DNA of 64,000 bases, from the NCBI GenBank assembly GCA_017936885.1, contig JAGBEO010000007.1, positions 1 to 64,000 on the forward strand. The letters are read 5' to 3'. A program made the position numbers and the translations under genes. The DNA comes from Lachnospiraceae bacterium (GTDB taxonomy: Bacteria; Bacillota; Clostridia; Lachnospirales; Lachnospiraceae). The notes under the pieces are model-generated. The model saw only the letters and a list, made by a program, of their open reading frames with translations, did not search any database and was not told the origin of the DNA. Of this stretch, positions 47,323 through 57,022 are shown piece by piece. How positions within the stretch are numbered: position 1 is the first letter of the stretch; each line of letters starts with the position of its first letter.

Positions 47323-49887
47323 ATGAGCGTAGTACAAAAAGTTTTTGGAACACATAGTGAAAGAGAAATTAAGCGTATCACAGGTTTAGTAGATAAGATC
47401 GAAGCGCTTCGTCCATCCATGATGGAGTTATCCGATGACCAGCTTCGTGATAAGACCAAGGAGTATAAGAAGAGACTGGCGGAAGGCGAGACATTGGATG
47501 ATTTGCTCGTAGAAGCCTATGCCACAGTCAGGGAAGCTGCCAGACGTGTACTCAATACGGAGCATTACAGAGTACAGTTGATGGGCGGTATTATTCTCCA
47601 TCAGGGACGTATCGCAGAGATGAGAACCGGTGAAGGTAAGACACAGACCTGTCTTTTGCCTGCTTATCTGAATGCGCTGGAAGGCAAAGGTGTACATGTT
47701 GTCACGGTCAATGATTATCTGGCGAAGCGTGATGCCGAGTGGATGGGACAAGTACATGAATTCTTAGGATTGAAAGTCGGTGTCGTGTTAAATGACATGA
47801 AGTCCGAGGAGCGGAGAGAAGCATATAACTGTGATATCACCTATGTAACAAACAACGAGCTGGGGTTCGATTATCTGCGTGATAACATGGTCATTTACAA
47901 AGAACAGCTTGTATTGAGAGATCTGCACTATGCGATTATCGATGAGGTGGACTCTGTACTGATTGATGAGGCGAGAACGCCGCTTATCATTTCCGGTCAG
48001 AGCGGCAAATCCACAAAGCTGTATGAGGCTTGCGATATTCTTGCCAAACAGCTTCAGCGCGGTGAAGATATGGAAGAGCTGACCAAGATGGATGCCATCA
48101 TGGGTATCGAGCGGGAAGAGACGGGCGACTTTATCGTGAATGAGAAAGATAAGGTAGTCAACCTGACAGCCCAGGGTGTTTCCAAGGTAGAACGTTTCTT
48201 CCAGATTGAGAATCTTGCCGATCCGGAGAATCTGGAGATTCAGCATAACATTATTCTGGCCCTTCGTGCACATAATTTAATGTTCCGGGATCAGGATTAT
48301 GTGGTAAAAGATGACCAGGTTATGATCGTAGACGAATTTACCGGACGTATCATGCCGGGACGGCGTTATTCTGACGGTCTGCATCAGGCAATCGAGGCGA
48401 AGGAGCATGTAAAGGTTAAGAGGGAAAGCAAGACTCTTGCAACGATCACATTCCAGAACTTTTTTAATAAATTTGACAAGAAAGCCGGTATGACCGGTAC
48501 AGCCCTTACCGAGGAAAAGGAATTTCGTGATATTTACGGTATGGACGTAGTGGAGATTCCCACCAACAAGCCGGTGGCACGTATCGACCATCAGGATGCG
48601 GTTTATAAGACCAAACGGGAGAAATTAAAAGCGATTATAGATGCGGTAGAGCAGGCACATGCTAAAGGACAGCCCGTGCTGGTAGGTACGATTAACATCG
48701 ATTCTTCCGAAGAACTGAGTGCCCTTCTGAAAAAGAGAGGGATTGAACATAAAGTATTGAATGCGAAATTCCATGAGCTGGAGGCAGAAATCGTAGCGGA
48801 TGCCGGTATTCACGGTGCGGTTACCATTGCAACGAATATGGCAGGCCGTGGTACGGATATTAAGCTGGATGATGAGGCGAGAGCGGCAGGAGGTCTGATG
48901 ATTATCGGTACAGAACGCCATGAGTCGAGACGTATTGACAATCAGCTTCGTGGTCGTTCCGGCCGTCAGGGAGATGTGGGCGAGTCTAAGTTCTATATCT
49001 CACTGGAAGATGATTTGATGAGACTGTTTGGTTCTGACAGAATGATTACAATGTTTAATGCACTGGGTATTCCTGAAGGACAGGAGATCCAGCATAAAGC
49101 GCTGACCAAAGCAATCGAGTCTGCGCAGAAGAAGATTGAAAGCAATAACTTCGGCATCAGAAAGAGCCTCTTAGAGTACGATCAGGTTATGAATGAACAG
49201 CGTGAAATCATCTACGAAGAAAGACGCCGCGTACTTGACGGCGAGAGCATGAGAGATGCTATCTATAAGATGATTACGGACATTGCGGAGAACAGTGTGG
49301 ATATCTGTATCGGAGATGACACGGATTTCGAAGAGTGGAATTATAACGAGTTAAATACACTTCTGCTTCCTACCATACCGTTACAGCCGGTTACCGCAGA
49401 GCGTGTCTTAAAGCCCAAGAAGAATAGTTTGAAACAGCAGTTAAAAGAAGAAGCTGTGAAATTGTATGAGAGCAAGGAAGCAGAGTTCCCGGAGCCGGAG
49501 TCTATCCGTGAGATCGAGCGCGTCATTTTATTAAAAGTGATCGACAGAAAATGGATGGATCATATCGATGATATGGATCAGCTTCGTCAGGGTGCAGGTT
49601 TGCAGGCCTACGGACAGAAAGATCCGTTGGTAGAATATAAGTTAAACGGATATGAAATGTTCGATGAAATGACACAGAATATTAAGGAAGAGACCGTTCG
49701 TCTGCTCTTCCATGTTCGGATCGAACAGAAGGTAGAGAGAGAACAGGTTGCGAAAGTAACCGGAACGAACAAGGATGACACGGTTCAGAAAGGTCCGGTC
49801 AGACGTATGGAAGCTAAGGTTTATCCGAATGATCCCTGTCCGTGTGGTTCCGGTAAGAAATATAAGCAGTGCTGCGGAAGGAAATAG
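47323..49887 (+). CDS. secA: preprotein translocase ATPase SecA
   Basis: An 854-residue motor that drives secretory proteins through SecYEG. Marks: [22 protein letters not shown] (Walker A, ~88-110), [20 protein letters not shown], the helicase half GRGTDI and RGRSGRQGD, and the C-terminal zinc-binding [13 protein letters not shown]. The start follows TTGGAAAGGAAATGAG. It is followed by prfB, an order common in Firmicutes. Confidence 0.97.
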   Translation: MSVVQKVFGTHSEREIKRITGLVDKIEALRPSMMELSDDQLRDKTKEYKKRLAEGETLDDLLVEAYATVREAARRVLNTEHYRVQLMGGIILHQGRIAEMRTGEGKTQTCLLPAYLNALEGKGVHVVTVNDYLAKRDAEWMGQVHEFLGLKVGVVLNDMKSEERREAYNCDITYVTNNELGFDYLRDNMVIYKEQLVLRDLHYAIIDEVDSVLIDEARTPLIISGQSGKSTKLYEACDILAKQLQRGEDMEELTKMDAIMGIEREETGDFIVNEKDKVVNLTAQGVSKVERFFQIENLADPENLEIQHNIILALRAHNLMFRDQDYVVKDDQVMIVDEFTGRIMPGRRYSDGLHQAIEAKEHVKVKRESKTLATITFQNFFNKFDKKAGMTGTALTEEKEFRDIYGMDVVEIPTNKPVARIDHQDAVYKTKREKLKAIIDAVEQAHAKGQPVLVGTINIDSSEELSALLKKRGIEHKVLNAKFHELEAEIVADAGIHGAVTIATNMAGRGTDIKLDDEARAAGGLMIIGTERHESRRIDNQLRGRSGRQGDVGESKFYISLEDDLMRLFGSDRMITMFNALGIPEGQEIQHKALTKAIESAQKKIESNNFGIRKSLLEYDQVMNEQREIIYEERRRVLDGESMRDAIYKMITDIAENSVDICIGDDTDFEEWNYNELNTLLLPTIPLQPVTAERVLKPKKNSLKQQLKEEAVKLYESKEAEFPEPESIREIERVILLKVIDRKWMDHIDDMDQLRQGAGLQAYGQKDPLVEYKLNGYEMFDEMTQNIKEETVRLLFHVRIEQKVEREQVAKVTGTNKDDTVQKGPVRRMEAKVYPNDPCPCGSGKKYKQCCGRK

Positions 49888-50004
49888 GCTAAGAAGATAT
49901 CCTAAGGCAGCAAAGTACGCTGCCTAAGAAAATCTAAGTTTTGGCCGGAAGAATCGCAGGCGATTCTTCCCGTAAAACATATAAAAGAAAGAAGGTGACG
50001 TTAA

Positions 50005-51109
50005 GTGGTTGAATTAGATAATATGAAATCTGAGCTTTTAGCTTATGAAAGTCCCTTAGCGGAAGTGAGGGATTCACTTTGACTTAGAAAATAAGTCGAA
50101 GCGGATTGAAGAATTAGAAATGGAAATGCAGGCGCCGGGCTTCTGGGATGATCCGGAGAAATCCAATCAGAAGATGCGGGAATCCAAGAACCTGAAAGAT
50201 ATTGTGGATACTATGAATGGACTGTCCGGTCAGTATGATGATATCCTGACTTTGATTGAGATGGGGTATGAGGATAATGATCCTTCTATTATTCCCGATA
50301 TCGAAGAGGAATTGAAGCAGTTTAAAGAGACCTTTGAGAATATCAGGATCAGCACGCTTTTATCAGGAGAGTATGACAGAAACAATGCCATTCTTAAGCT
50401 GAATGCGGGTGCGGGCGGTACTGAGAGCTGTGACTGGTGCAGTATGCTGTACCGTATGTATACCAGATGGGCGGAGCGAAAGGGATTTGCACTGGAAGTG
50501 CTGGATTACCTGGATGGAGATGAAGCGGGTATTAAGTCCGTTACCTTCCAGATTAACGGTGAGAATGCCTATGGCTATCTGAAATCAGAGAAAGGTGTTC
50601 ACAGACTGGTACGTATCTCTCCGTTTAATGCGCAGGGCAAGAGACAGACATCCTTCGTATCTTTGGATGTTATGCCGGATATTGAGGAAGATGTAGATAT
50701 TGAGATAAAAGACGAAGATATCCGTATCGATACCTACCGAAGCAGCGGTGCGGGTGGTCAGCATATCAATAAGACTTCTTCGGCAATCCGAATCACCCAT
50801 TTCCCCACCGGAATCGTGGTGACCTGTCAGAATGAGCGTTCCCAGTTCCAGAATAAGGATAAGGCGATGCAGATGCTGAAAGCGAAGCTTTTCATGCTGA
50901 AGCAGGAAGAGAATGCGGAGAAGCTGTCGGATATCCGGGGGGACGTGAAAGAGATCGGTTGGGGAAATCAGATCCGGTCTTATGTTATGCAGCCCTATAC
51001 GATGGTGAAGGATCATCGGACAAACGAGGAATCCGGCAATGTGGATGCGGTGCTGGACGGAGCGATTGATCCGTTCATCAATGCGTATCTGCGTTGGATT
51101 AACAGTTAA
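50005..51109 (+). CDS. prfB: peptide chain release factor 2 (programmed +1 frameshift)
   Basis: RF2 reads UGA and UAA stops. A GTG at 50005 (after AAGAAGGTGA) opens 25 codons (VVELDNMKSELLAYESPLAE onward) that end in CTT TGA at 50077-50082. The ribosome must slip +1 on CTTTGAC and continue as DLENKSKRIEELE from 50081; GAGGGA just upstream (50067) is the stimulatory SD-like element. The full protein is about 367 residues. The SPF recognition motif (RISPFNAQ) and the GGQ tip (SGAGGQHINKT) are present. In-frame TGA autoregulates: little RF2 means more slippage. A reading that begins at 50120 would be truncated. Confidence 0.95.
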
Positions 51110-51122
51110 AGAAATTCAATAT

Positions 51123-51157
51123 AAAAGTGCCGTATGCAGATTGCTACGGCACTTTTG
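51123..51157. terminator. bidirectional terminator between prfB and the DUF975 gene
   Basis: AAAAGTGCCGTA (51123-51134) pairs perfectly with TACGGCACTTTT (51145-51156). Confidence 0.85.
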
Positions 51158-51233
51158 CAATGGTGTATTTTAGATATCATATAGGTATATTTTGAAAAGT
51201 GTATGCTCTGCTTATAGCGTTGCAATCACTTAC

Positions 51234-51971
51234 TTATGTATACATCTTATGTGGATCAGAATTTTTAATTACATCTAAGAAGAATTCTGTCTGCGTAGCG
51301 GCCATATAGGGCGCAACCCAAAGCAGTGCAATACCGCAGGAAAGCAAACTCAACAGTATAAACGGAACAAAGCTCACATAGATATAGAATAATCTGCCTT
51401 TATGTCCTGCCATCAGCTTGCGGCTCATGGTTAACAGCTCCTTAGCGGAGTACTGCGGAAAATCGTGCAGCAGATAAAAAGCCTGCTGGTAAATTAAAGA
51501 AAGCATAATTGCAACCGCATATGACAGAATCATAGCCAGTGAGTAAGGAAGCATCAGCTTCGCCGTGCCATGAGCGGAATTCATCCGGTAACCGATGATA
51601 ATCATAGGCAGGTTGGCAATATAACTAATCGCCGTAATCCATAGCTGTATCATCAGTGCTTTGCCGGGATAAAGTTTAAATCCATAGAAAACATCTCCTA
51701 CTGTGACCGGATAACCACAGATGATTTTCAAATACAGATAACAATGACCCGAAGTAAGCAGGCCGGTAAATACAGAAATCAGGAATGCCAGCAGATAATA
51801 GATCACTGTTCCGATTATGGTGGTGGTATCTGTCAGCAGGACAGCCAAAAGCGGAAGAAAAGCGGTAAAGCACAGGATGATAAAATAAGCGCCGATGGCA
51901 GTGCCGTAGTGTCCGAACATATGCTCCTTGGCGGAAGCCTTAAGCTCCGCGGAAGATTTAAAGGTATTCAT
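51234..51971 (-). CDS. DUF975 family membrane protein
   Basis: A 245-residue protein with about six membrane segments. The N-terminal SSAELKASAKEHMFGHYGTAIGAYFI, the GDVFYGFK loop and the tail LLWVAPYMAATQTEFFLDVI are typical of DUF975 (PF06161), found widely in Firmicutes without known function. It is the last of three minus-strand genes, 26 bp after the metalloprotease gene. The start follows TAGGAGTCGTT on the minus strand. Confidence 0.8.
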   Translation of the reverse strand: MNTFKSSAELKASAKEHMFGHYGTAIGAYFIILCFTAFLPLLAVLLTDTTTIIGTVIYYLLAFLISVFTGLLTSGHCYLYLKIICGYPVTVGDVFYGFKLYPGKALMIQLWITAISYIANLPMIIIGYRMNSAHGTAKLMLPYSLAMILSYAVAIMLSLIYQQAFYLLHDFPQYSAKELLTMSRKLMAGHKGRLFYIYVSFVPFILLSLLSCGIALLWVAPYMAATQTEFFLDVIKNSDPHKMYT

Positions 51972-51997
51972 AACGACTCCTATCTATGATTGCCCGT

Positions 51998-52501
51998 CTA
52001 GCAGGCGATGTCCACATTCATACCCCGATACTTATTAGCGGCATCGGAGGACTTCATTTCTTTCTGATATGGATTTTCTTCATTATAGTATTTAATCTGT
52101 GTTGCAGTAGTGCCGCCGGACACATAGGTACGTCCGCATTCCGGGCAGACCGATGTGTGGATGGATACGCTGCAGGACATTACCTTGCCGTTGTTCTGCG
52201 CCGCCTTCTTATAGGCGTTGCTTACATGCTCCTGCTCGTGGCTTCTGACACGGGCGGCCGCCGCATTGGGATCAATATGTGCCGCAGATTTAAAAGAAAC
52301 ATCTTCATCGGAGCCATCCTGATATTTGCGCTCTTTGCAGGTTTTGCACTCGGCAGGAGAGGATTTCTTGCCAGCCTGTTTCTCGGTTGATTCACCGGGA
52401 TTACGGATGATAACACGTCCGTCACTTTCCTGAGCCGGTGTAATGCCGAAGCTGCCTGCTACATAATTATTATAAGGATTGGTAATGCTGCCGATCATCA
52501 T
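51998..52501 (-). CDS. SprA-related putative metalloprotease
   Basis: A 167-residue protein with the zinc-protease motif HEQEH (~88-92), preceded by CKTCKERKYQDGSDEDVSFK and DPNAAAARVRSHE. This is the pattern of the SprA-related family (PF12118). A second cysteine pair (CPECGRTYVSGG) may bind another metal. No signal peptide is visible. Its start abuts the stop of the DUF4190 gene (52502), so translation is likely coupled. The substrate is unknown. Confidence 0.75.
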   Translation of the reverse strand: MMIGSITNPYNNYVAGSFGITPAQESDGRVIIRNPGESTEKQAGKKSSPAECKTCKERKYQDGSDEDVSFKSAAHIDPNAAAARVRSHEQEHVSNAYKKAAQNNGKVMSCSVSIHTSVCPECGRTYVSGGTTATQIKYYNEENPYQKEMKSSDAANKYRGMNVDIAC

Positions 52502-52978
52502 TTACTCCTCCATTCCTTCGGTGCTCCATATATCATTCAGTTCATCCATTAATTCTTCATAAGTGAATCCGTACTGTTCTTCGCACATTTCGCTGACTTC
52601 ATCGACCATGTCAGGCATAAGTGCAGGCAGATTGATTACCAGATATACACTGCCGATGCACAGCAGGATGTCTGCCGCAAGACCTATGATACAGCAGATA
52701 ACACCAGCCTTTGCCTTGCTTAACATCTTCCGTGCATTGCCTTTGGAAAGAACCGCTAAGACGATACCGATGCTGCCGGTAATAAAAGGAATGTATATCT
52801 GCATGAAAAACAGGCAGGCGATGGAAACAATCCCCAGAACCAAAGCTGCAGCAGCCATGCCGTCTCCTTTGGGTTTTAAGGGGATAGGGCGAAGCGGGGG
52901 AGCGCTGTTATTATAAGGATTATTGCCGTAGGGATTCCCATTATTGTAAGGATTGTTATTCTGGTTCTGCCAGTCCAT
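52502..52978 (-). CDS. DUF4190-like membrane protein
   Basis: A 158-residue protein with an Asn/Pro/Tyr/Gly-rich N-terminal tail of ~30 residues (WQNQNNNPYNNGNPYGNN), then three hydrophobic stretches (~42-65, ~66-82, ~92-117) of the DUF4190 type (AAAALVLGIVSIACLF; GSIGIVLAVLSKGNARK), and an acidic C-terminal tail. The layout suits a membrane partner that presents low-complexity arms. It is first in a three-gene unit with the metalloprotease. Confidence 0.7.
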   Translation of the reverse strand: MDWQNQNNNPYNNGNPYGNNPYNNSAPPLRPIPLKPKGDGMAAAALVLGIVSIACLFFMQIYIPFITGSIGIVLAVLSKGNARKMLSKAKAGVICCIIGLAADILLCIGSVYLVINLPALMPDMVDEVSEMCEEQYGFTYEELMDELNDIWSTEGMEE

Positions 52979-53403
52979 TTGGATGCCTCCTGTGCAGTAT
53001 TGCTTTGTATCTTGTTGATGCCCCGTTTCCCTGTGGCGGGGTGTTGAATTAGTATCAGGGCGGCAGAGAAAAGTGCCGGTATCTGCGATCTGATATTTTA
53101 AACTCAGTATAGCACAGGTTGGGGGAGAAAACCACAGAAATTCTTATATGGCAGGCTATTTTCATGCCTGTTGACATTTGGTTTGGGATGAAAAGGACAC
53201 GTATTTCCAGATTAAAACAAAGAGACTGTCTGTCAGAAAGCATTTGCTATTCTATACATAGCAAATTATAATTAATACAATGATTACTTGTGGTAGGGAC
53301 AGTATGAACCAAACAGACGGCAGAGGGATGTCCTTATCGCTAGTATTAACCATTTATAAATAGACATATTTGTCTGAGAGGCCTGGATAAATATGGAAAA
53401 GGA
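52979..53403. other. 425-bp regulatory gap before the LytTR/GHKL genes
   Basis: No ORF with a ribosome site. It holds an inverted repeat ATTTGCTAT (53242-53250) with ATAGCAAAT (53258-53266), a shorter GACA/TGTC repeat near 53372-53383, and an A/T-rich stretch suited to a promoter for the regulator. The left end also serves the divergent DUF4190 gene. Confidence 0.45.
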
Positions 53404-53415
53404 ATGATTCATTTT

Positions 53416-54138
53416 ATGATTAAAATTGCGATATGTGATGATGACAATACAGATGCGGAAACGTTAACCCGGTTAATAAAAGAGTATGATGCAGATCATA
53501 ACCTGGAAATTTTGCTGAGAATATTTGAATCAGGAGAAAAGTTTCTGGAAAGCGGATTTGTCGCTGATATTCTGTTGCTGGATATTTTTATGGGAGAGAA
53601 CGATGGTATTCAGGTTGGTTTTGTGGTCAAAGAACGTTATGCGGAGACTCTTATTATTTATACGACGAATCTCAGGGAGAAGATGGGGGTGGCATTTAAC
53701 CGTCTGCATTCTTTTGGATATCTTGTTAAGCCGGTCAGCGCAGAGGAATTGTACCCTATACTGTCTGATGCTGTGAAGGAGATTAAGAGTAGACAATCAT
53801 CCGGTAAAGATACCGTAACCTTTCTTTCTGAAAACAGTACACTCATTCAACTGTCTGCTACAGACATTTATTATTTTGAGTATTGTGACCGGAGGGTAAA
53901 GATAGTTACTAAAGACAATACATATGTGTGCAAAGACAAAATCGGCAGTATAGCGGAAAAAATGGAACAGTATGGTTTTGCCATGTCTCATCAGAGTTTT
54001 GTAGTGAATCTGTATCACATATATTTATTAAAAGACCAGTTTGTAATCATGGAAAATGGTGATTCAGTGTTTTTGGCTCAGAAAAGGGCATCTTCGATCA
54101 GAAAAAAATTAATGCAGGCAGCCAGAGAATCAGGATGA
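53416..54138 (+). CDS. AgrA-like LytTR response regulator
   Basis: A 240-residue regulator. The receiver (~1-125) has the acidic pair DDD (8-10) and Asp56 in LLLDIFMGENDG. The LytTR DNA-binding domain (~135-238) has YYFEYCDRRVKIVTKDNTYVCK and the FAMSHQSFVVNLYHI segment. LytTR proteins bind 9-bp direct repeats at ~21-bp pitch. The ATG at 53416 is chosen because the receiver starts there and the ATG at 53404 is too close to AAAAGGA. It is followed directly by its kinase and by repeats at 55588-55640. Confidence 0.9.
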   Translation: MIKIAICDDDNTDAETLTRLIKEYDADHNLEILLRIFESGEKFLESGFVADILLLDIFMGENDGIQVGFVVKERYAETLIIYTTNLREKMGVAFNRLHSFGYLVKPVSAEELYPILSDAVKEIKSRQSSGKDTVTFLSENSTLIQLSATDIYYFEYCDRRVKIVTKDNTYVCKDKIGSIAEKMEQYGFAMSHQSFVVNLYHIYLLKDQFVIMENGDSVFLAQKRASSIRKKLMQAARESG

Positions 54139-54144
54139 TTGGAA

Positions 54145-55500
54145 ATGGGAACTTACTCCGGAGAGAGGATAGATACCTTGATGATAAATTTACAACTATT
54201 GGATTATGCGGGAAAACTGATTTCCTGTGTGGTAACGGTTTTTATTGTTTTTCAGTATTTTGATACAAGATATATGCGGTTGCATGAGTCCGGATTTATT
54301 TATGCGGGTTGGAAAATATTGTGCTGTCTTTTGAATTTTGCAGGATATCTTTTCAACAATCCGCTTCTCAATATTACCTTCTGGATCAGTGTTGTTCTGA
54401 TTACGAGCAAAGTGTTTTATTATGATCCCGTGCTTAGTAAGAGACGGTATTACATGATGAATGTGGCATTTGTTTTTGCAACTTCTGTCTGTGAAGCCGT
54501 GGGAGGTATTTTGGCAGAGGCGGGCATACGGCTTATGCATATAGAAATAGAAAAAAATGCATCTATTATTGGATTTGTATACATCCTTGCTTCTGCTACG
54601 GCATCTATGTTGTTATATTATCTGGTTTTAAGACGGTTGTTTCTTCCTAAAAGAACAGACCGGATACCCTTTGGGCAGTGGATGATCTATGCGGTTATAA
54701 CAGCTTATGCGTTGGTTAATATAGGAGAAATCCTGTTTCTCATCAAGCATGAGTTGAGTGATGGAGATTATTTGTTTTTGATGGCGGATGGTCTTTTTAT
54801 TATTGTTGTGAATCTGTATCTCTTTTCTTTGCTGGATGCCTTTGCAGAGAACAAGGACTTGAAGTGCAAGCTGATTTTGTATGAAAGACAAGCAAAGAGT
54901 AATTATGTCTATTATGCCAAGCAGATGGACAATCATAAGAAAGCTCTGGCAGTGATCCATGATGTGCGGAAGCATATGAGAATTGCGGATGCGTATGAAC
55001 AGAGAGGGGAAGCAGATAAGAGAAAAGAGTATGCGGATGACTTCGAAGAGATGATAGCGCCTTTGTTAATGTTTCCTTATTGCGAAAATGTGATTTTCAA
55101 TATTATTATCAATGATAAGGTGGAATATTGCAAAAAGAAAGATATTACCTTTAATGTCGATATCAGGGAGGTTAATATTGATTTCATGAAGCCGATTGAT
55201 ATCACCACCATATTCGGCAATCTGCTGGATAATGCAGTGGAAGCATGCGAAGCAGCAGAAGAAAAAGAGATACAGTTGAAAATGTATCCGTTTAACGGTC
55301 TGATTTATGTACTGCTTACCAATACCTATGCCGGAAATATCCGGTGGAATGGTAAAGGAAAACCTATATCGGGTAAAGGAGAGCATCATGGGATTGGAGT
55401 GGAGAACGTAGAACAGGCATTGAAAGGATATCATGGAAGTCTGAGATTATCGGCGCAGGAACAAATATTTATGGCAGAAGTTATGTTTAATAAGGCATAG
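54145..55500 (+). CDS. AgrC-like GHKL sensor histidine kinase
   Basis: A 451-residue kinase with six or seven N-terminal membrane segments (~15-225), then a short dimerisation helix with the phospho-acceptor in ALAVIHDVRKHM (His ~271), and a GHKL ATPase domain with NLLDNAVEACE (~358) and GEHHGIGVENVEQAL. This is the architecture of peptide-pheromone receptors. No AgrB or AgrD gene is next to it. Starts at 54145 (after AGGAT) or 54178/54181 (after GAGAGG) are both possible. It begins seven bases after the regulator stop. Confidence 0.88.
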   Translation: MGTYSGERIDTLMINLQLLDYAGKLISCVVTVFIVFQYFDTRYMRLHESGFIYAGWKILCCLLNFAGYLFNNPLLNITFWISVVLITSKVFYYDPVLSKRRYYMMNVAFVFATSVCEAVGGILAEAGIRLMHIEIEKNASIIGFVYILASATASMLLYYLVLRRLFLPKRTDRIPFGQWMIYAVITAYALVNIGEILFLIKHELSDGDYLFLMADGLFIIVVNLYLFSLLDAFAENKDLKCKLILYERQAKSNYVYYAKQMDNHKKALAVIHDVRKHMRIADAYEQRGEADKRKEYADDFEEMIAPLLMFPYCENVIFNIIINDKVEYCKKKDITFNVDIREVNIDFMKPIDITTIFGNLLDNAVEACEAAEEKEIQLKMYPFNGLIYVLLTNTYAGNIRWNGKGKPISGKGEHHGIGVENVEQALKGYHGSLRLSAQEQIFMAEVMFNKA

Positions 55501-55540
55501 CAAAACAGAACAGAAAAGTATATACAGTATATAAATGATT

Positions 55541-55591
55541 AAAACGGTGCACGGGCAGATTACTTTGTCTGAGGCATCGTTTTCATTTTTT
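55541..55591 (+). terminator. terminator after the GHKL kinase
   Basis: AAAACGGTGC (55541-55550) pairs with GCATCGTTTT (55574-55583); an inner CAGA/TCTG adds to the stem, and a T-run follows. Confidence 0.7.
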
Positions 55592-55640
55592 GTCGATTAG
55601 GTTCAAATTTTGTCGATTATGCAAATTCTATTGTTGATTT
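55588..55640 (+). promoter_or_regulatory. three phased direct repeats, candidate LytTR binding sites
   Basis: TTTTGTCGATTA occurs at 55588 and 55608, and a looser third unit TATTGTTGATTT at 55629. The pitch of 20-21 bp equals two DNA turns, as expected for LytTR regulators. An extended -10 (TGTTAGCAT, 55652-55660) follows, so activation from these sites is plausible. The pairing with the regulator at 53416 is inference. Confidence 0.55.
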
Positions 55641-55678
55641 TTGTGTGTTCTTGTTAGCATGAAAAAAGGAAGAGTACT

Positions 55679-55744
55679 ATGAAAAAATGCGAAAAATATT
55701 ATTGGCAGGAATTTTCCAAGACGATTATTGGACAACAAAAGTGA
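55679..55744 (+). CDS. possible 21-residue peptide downstream of the LytTR sites
   Basis: ATG at 55679 follows AAGGAAGAG with six-base spacing and encodes MKKCEKYYWQEFSKTIIGQQ plus a final Lys, then TGA. It has one Cys, and aromatic and charged residues. It lacks the amphipathic leader and acidic tail of AgrD. The position right after the LytTR-like sites and promoter suggests a signal peptide, a leader peptide or a first small gene of the array. Too short to judge by coding statistics. Confidence 0.35.
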   Translation: MKKCEKYYWQEFSKTIIGQQK

Positions 55745-55835
55745 AAACAGATTCCAGGCGTCTGTTGTGAAATGAGAGACAAGAGAATTACGTTATTATT
55801 AGAAATGATAGTGAAACAAGTAAAAGAGGATGGGT

Positions 55836-56330
55836 ATGAATCAAATTTTATTCGAAGTAAATTGGATCGGAAGCTTACGTAGCTTTTTCTCAGAAATGGT
55901 TTTATGTGTTTTATTTAGTGTGGGATTAGTCCGTCAAATAAGAGCAAGGAATAAAATGGATAGAAGTAAAACAAGAGGACAAATCAAATACATAACCGAA
56001 ACAGCATCCATAATTTCATGGGGCATTATAACAGCAGTGTTAATAGTAGCTGTGTGTAATGGATATTTTGATATTATTGTTGCCTATAAGCTTGGAAATT
56101 ACTGTGAAGTGGAAGGCATGGTGGAAGATTTTAGAATTCGTGAGGGATGTTATGATTTATATTTTGTAATTGAGGATGTAGCATTTAGCCCGGGACAGAC
56201 TGCTTCATGGGGATATACGTTACTTATGACAAATAAAAGTGTTATACAAGGTAACGGACAGCATTTGAAAATAAGATATATACCATATGGTGGAGATAAT
56301 GCCATAGTCTATATTGAACAGATAGAATAA
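55836..56330 (+). CDS. family A membrane protein, copy 1, unknown function
   Basis: A 164-residue protein with two membrane segments (~15-33 and ~53-75) and a C-terminal soluble beta domain (GNYCEVEGMVEDFRI, TASWGYTLL, NGQHLKIRYIPYGGDNAIVYIEQIE). The start at 55836 fits AAAGAGG and matches the start of the paralogue at 59709 (MNKVLFEVNWIG). Two further relics of this family lie in the island. No named family is recognised; AT-rich like its neighbours. Confidence 0.6.
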   Translation: MNQILFEVNWIGSLRSFFSEMVLCVLFSVGLVRQIRARNKMDRSKTRGQIKYITETASIISWGIITAVLIVAVCNGYFDIIVAYKLGNYCEVEGMVEDFRIREGCYDLYFVIEDVAFSPGQTASWGYTLLMTNKSVIQGNGQHLKIRYIPYGGDNAIVYIEQIE

Positions 56331-56362
56331 TGATGTTTATAGAAAGCGGGTGCAGTAACTAA

Positions 56363-56926
56363 TTGAAAAATATTTCTGTCAATAAATGCGTAAAAAAATC
56401 TTCTGTTTGGATAGTTGCTTTAGGTGGTATTATATTATCTTTTTTATGGGAAATTATTGTTATTATTATGCTAATGACACACACAGGAGGCAAATTAAGC
56501 AACTATGAGGAAATTTCAAAATATGTAATAAACAATCAAGATACTTTTGAAGAAACTTCAATTTATATGCTATCACAGTGGGATAACATAGATATAATTG
56601 TTAAAAAAAATAATCTTAAACATTTTAGAAGTTCGGAAGATGTAAAAGCCCTGTTCATTGATAACTATATTAGAATGATAAGTTTATATAAAAATGAAAA
56701 TGTGCAAATCGTTGTTTTTCAGACGTATGTATCCGGATTAGGGGGAGATGGAAGTGTAAGAGGATTTATATATTTTACTGGTGATAAAGCGGATAAGATA
56801 ATTGATAATTACGGCTTGGAAAAATACGGGGAAGAATGGAAGATAAGAAAAACAAGTCTCTTAAACTGCCTGGGATGCTTATTGGGGAATATGAAAGAAA
56901 GCAGAGAAATCGTAATATTGATATAA
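56363..56926 (+). CDS. family B membrane-anchored protein, copy 1, unknown function
   Basis: A 187-residue protein with one membrane segment (~17-40) and a soluble domain: TGGKLSNYEEISKYVINNQDTFEE, then SLYKNENVQIVVFQTYVSGLGGDGSVRGFIYFTGD. A paralogue lies at 60438. The TTG start lacks a strong ribosome site, so the start is tentative. The C-terminal ~35 residues differ from the paralogue and may be altered by recombination. Confidence 0.5.
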   Translation: MKNISVNKCVKKSSVWIVALGGIILSFLWEIIVIIMLMTHTGGKLSNYEEISKYVINNQDTFEETSIYMLSQWDNIDIIVKKNNLKHFRSSEDVKALFIDNYIRMISLYKNENVQIVVFQTYVSGLGGDGSVRGFIYFTGDKADKIIDNYGLEKYGEEWKIRKTSLLNCLGCLLGNMKESREIVILI

Positions 56927-56961
56927 AATATATCAGGTAATTAGAAAGCAATAGTATAAAT

Positions 56962-57012
56962 AAAGTATATACCATATAAAGCGCTAACATTATAGTTTAT
57001 ATTGAACAGACA
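56962..57012 (+). pseudogene. relic of the 3' end of a family A gene
   Basis: The stretch GTATATACCATAT...TAGTTTATATTGAACAGA matches the last ~50 bp of the intact family A gene ending at 60197 (coding RYIPYYNGDNVIVYIER). It directly precedes family C copy 1, just as the intact A copy 2 directly precedes the C relic, so A-C was an older gene order. Confidence 0.55.
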
Positions 57013-57022
57013 CGAGGGAACA

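Noticed and set aside
50120..51109. prfB as a short RF2 starting at ATG 50120
   Set aside because: The conserved N terminus lies upstream across a programmed frameshift.
55679..55744. AgrD pheromone precursor
   Set aside because: No amphipathic leader, no typical Cys five residues before the cleavage point, no acidic tail, and no agrB nearby.
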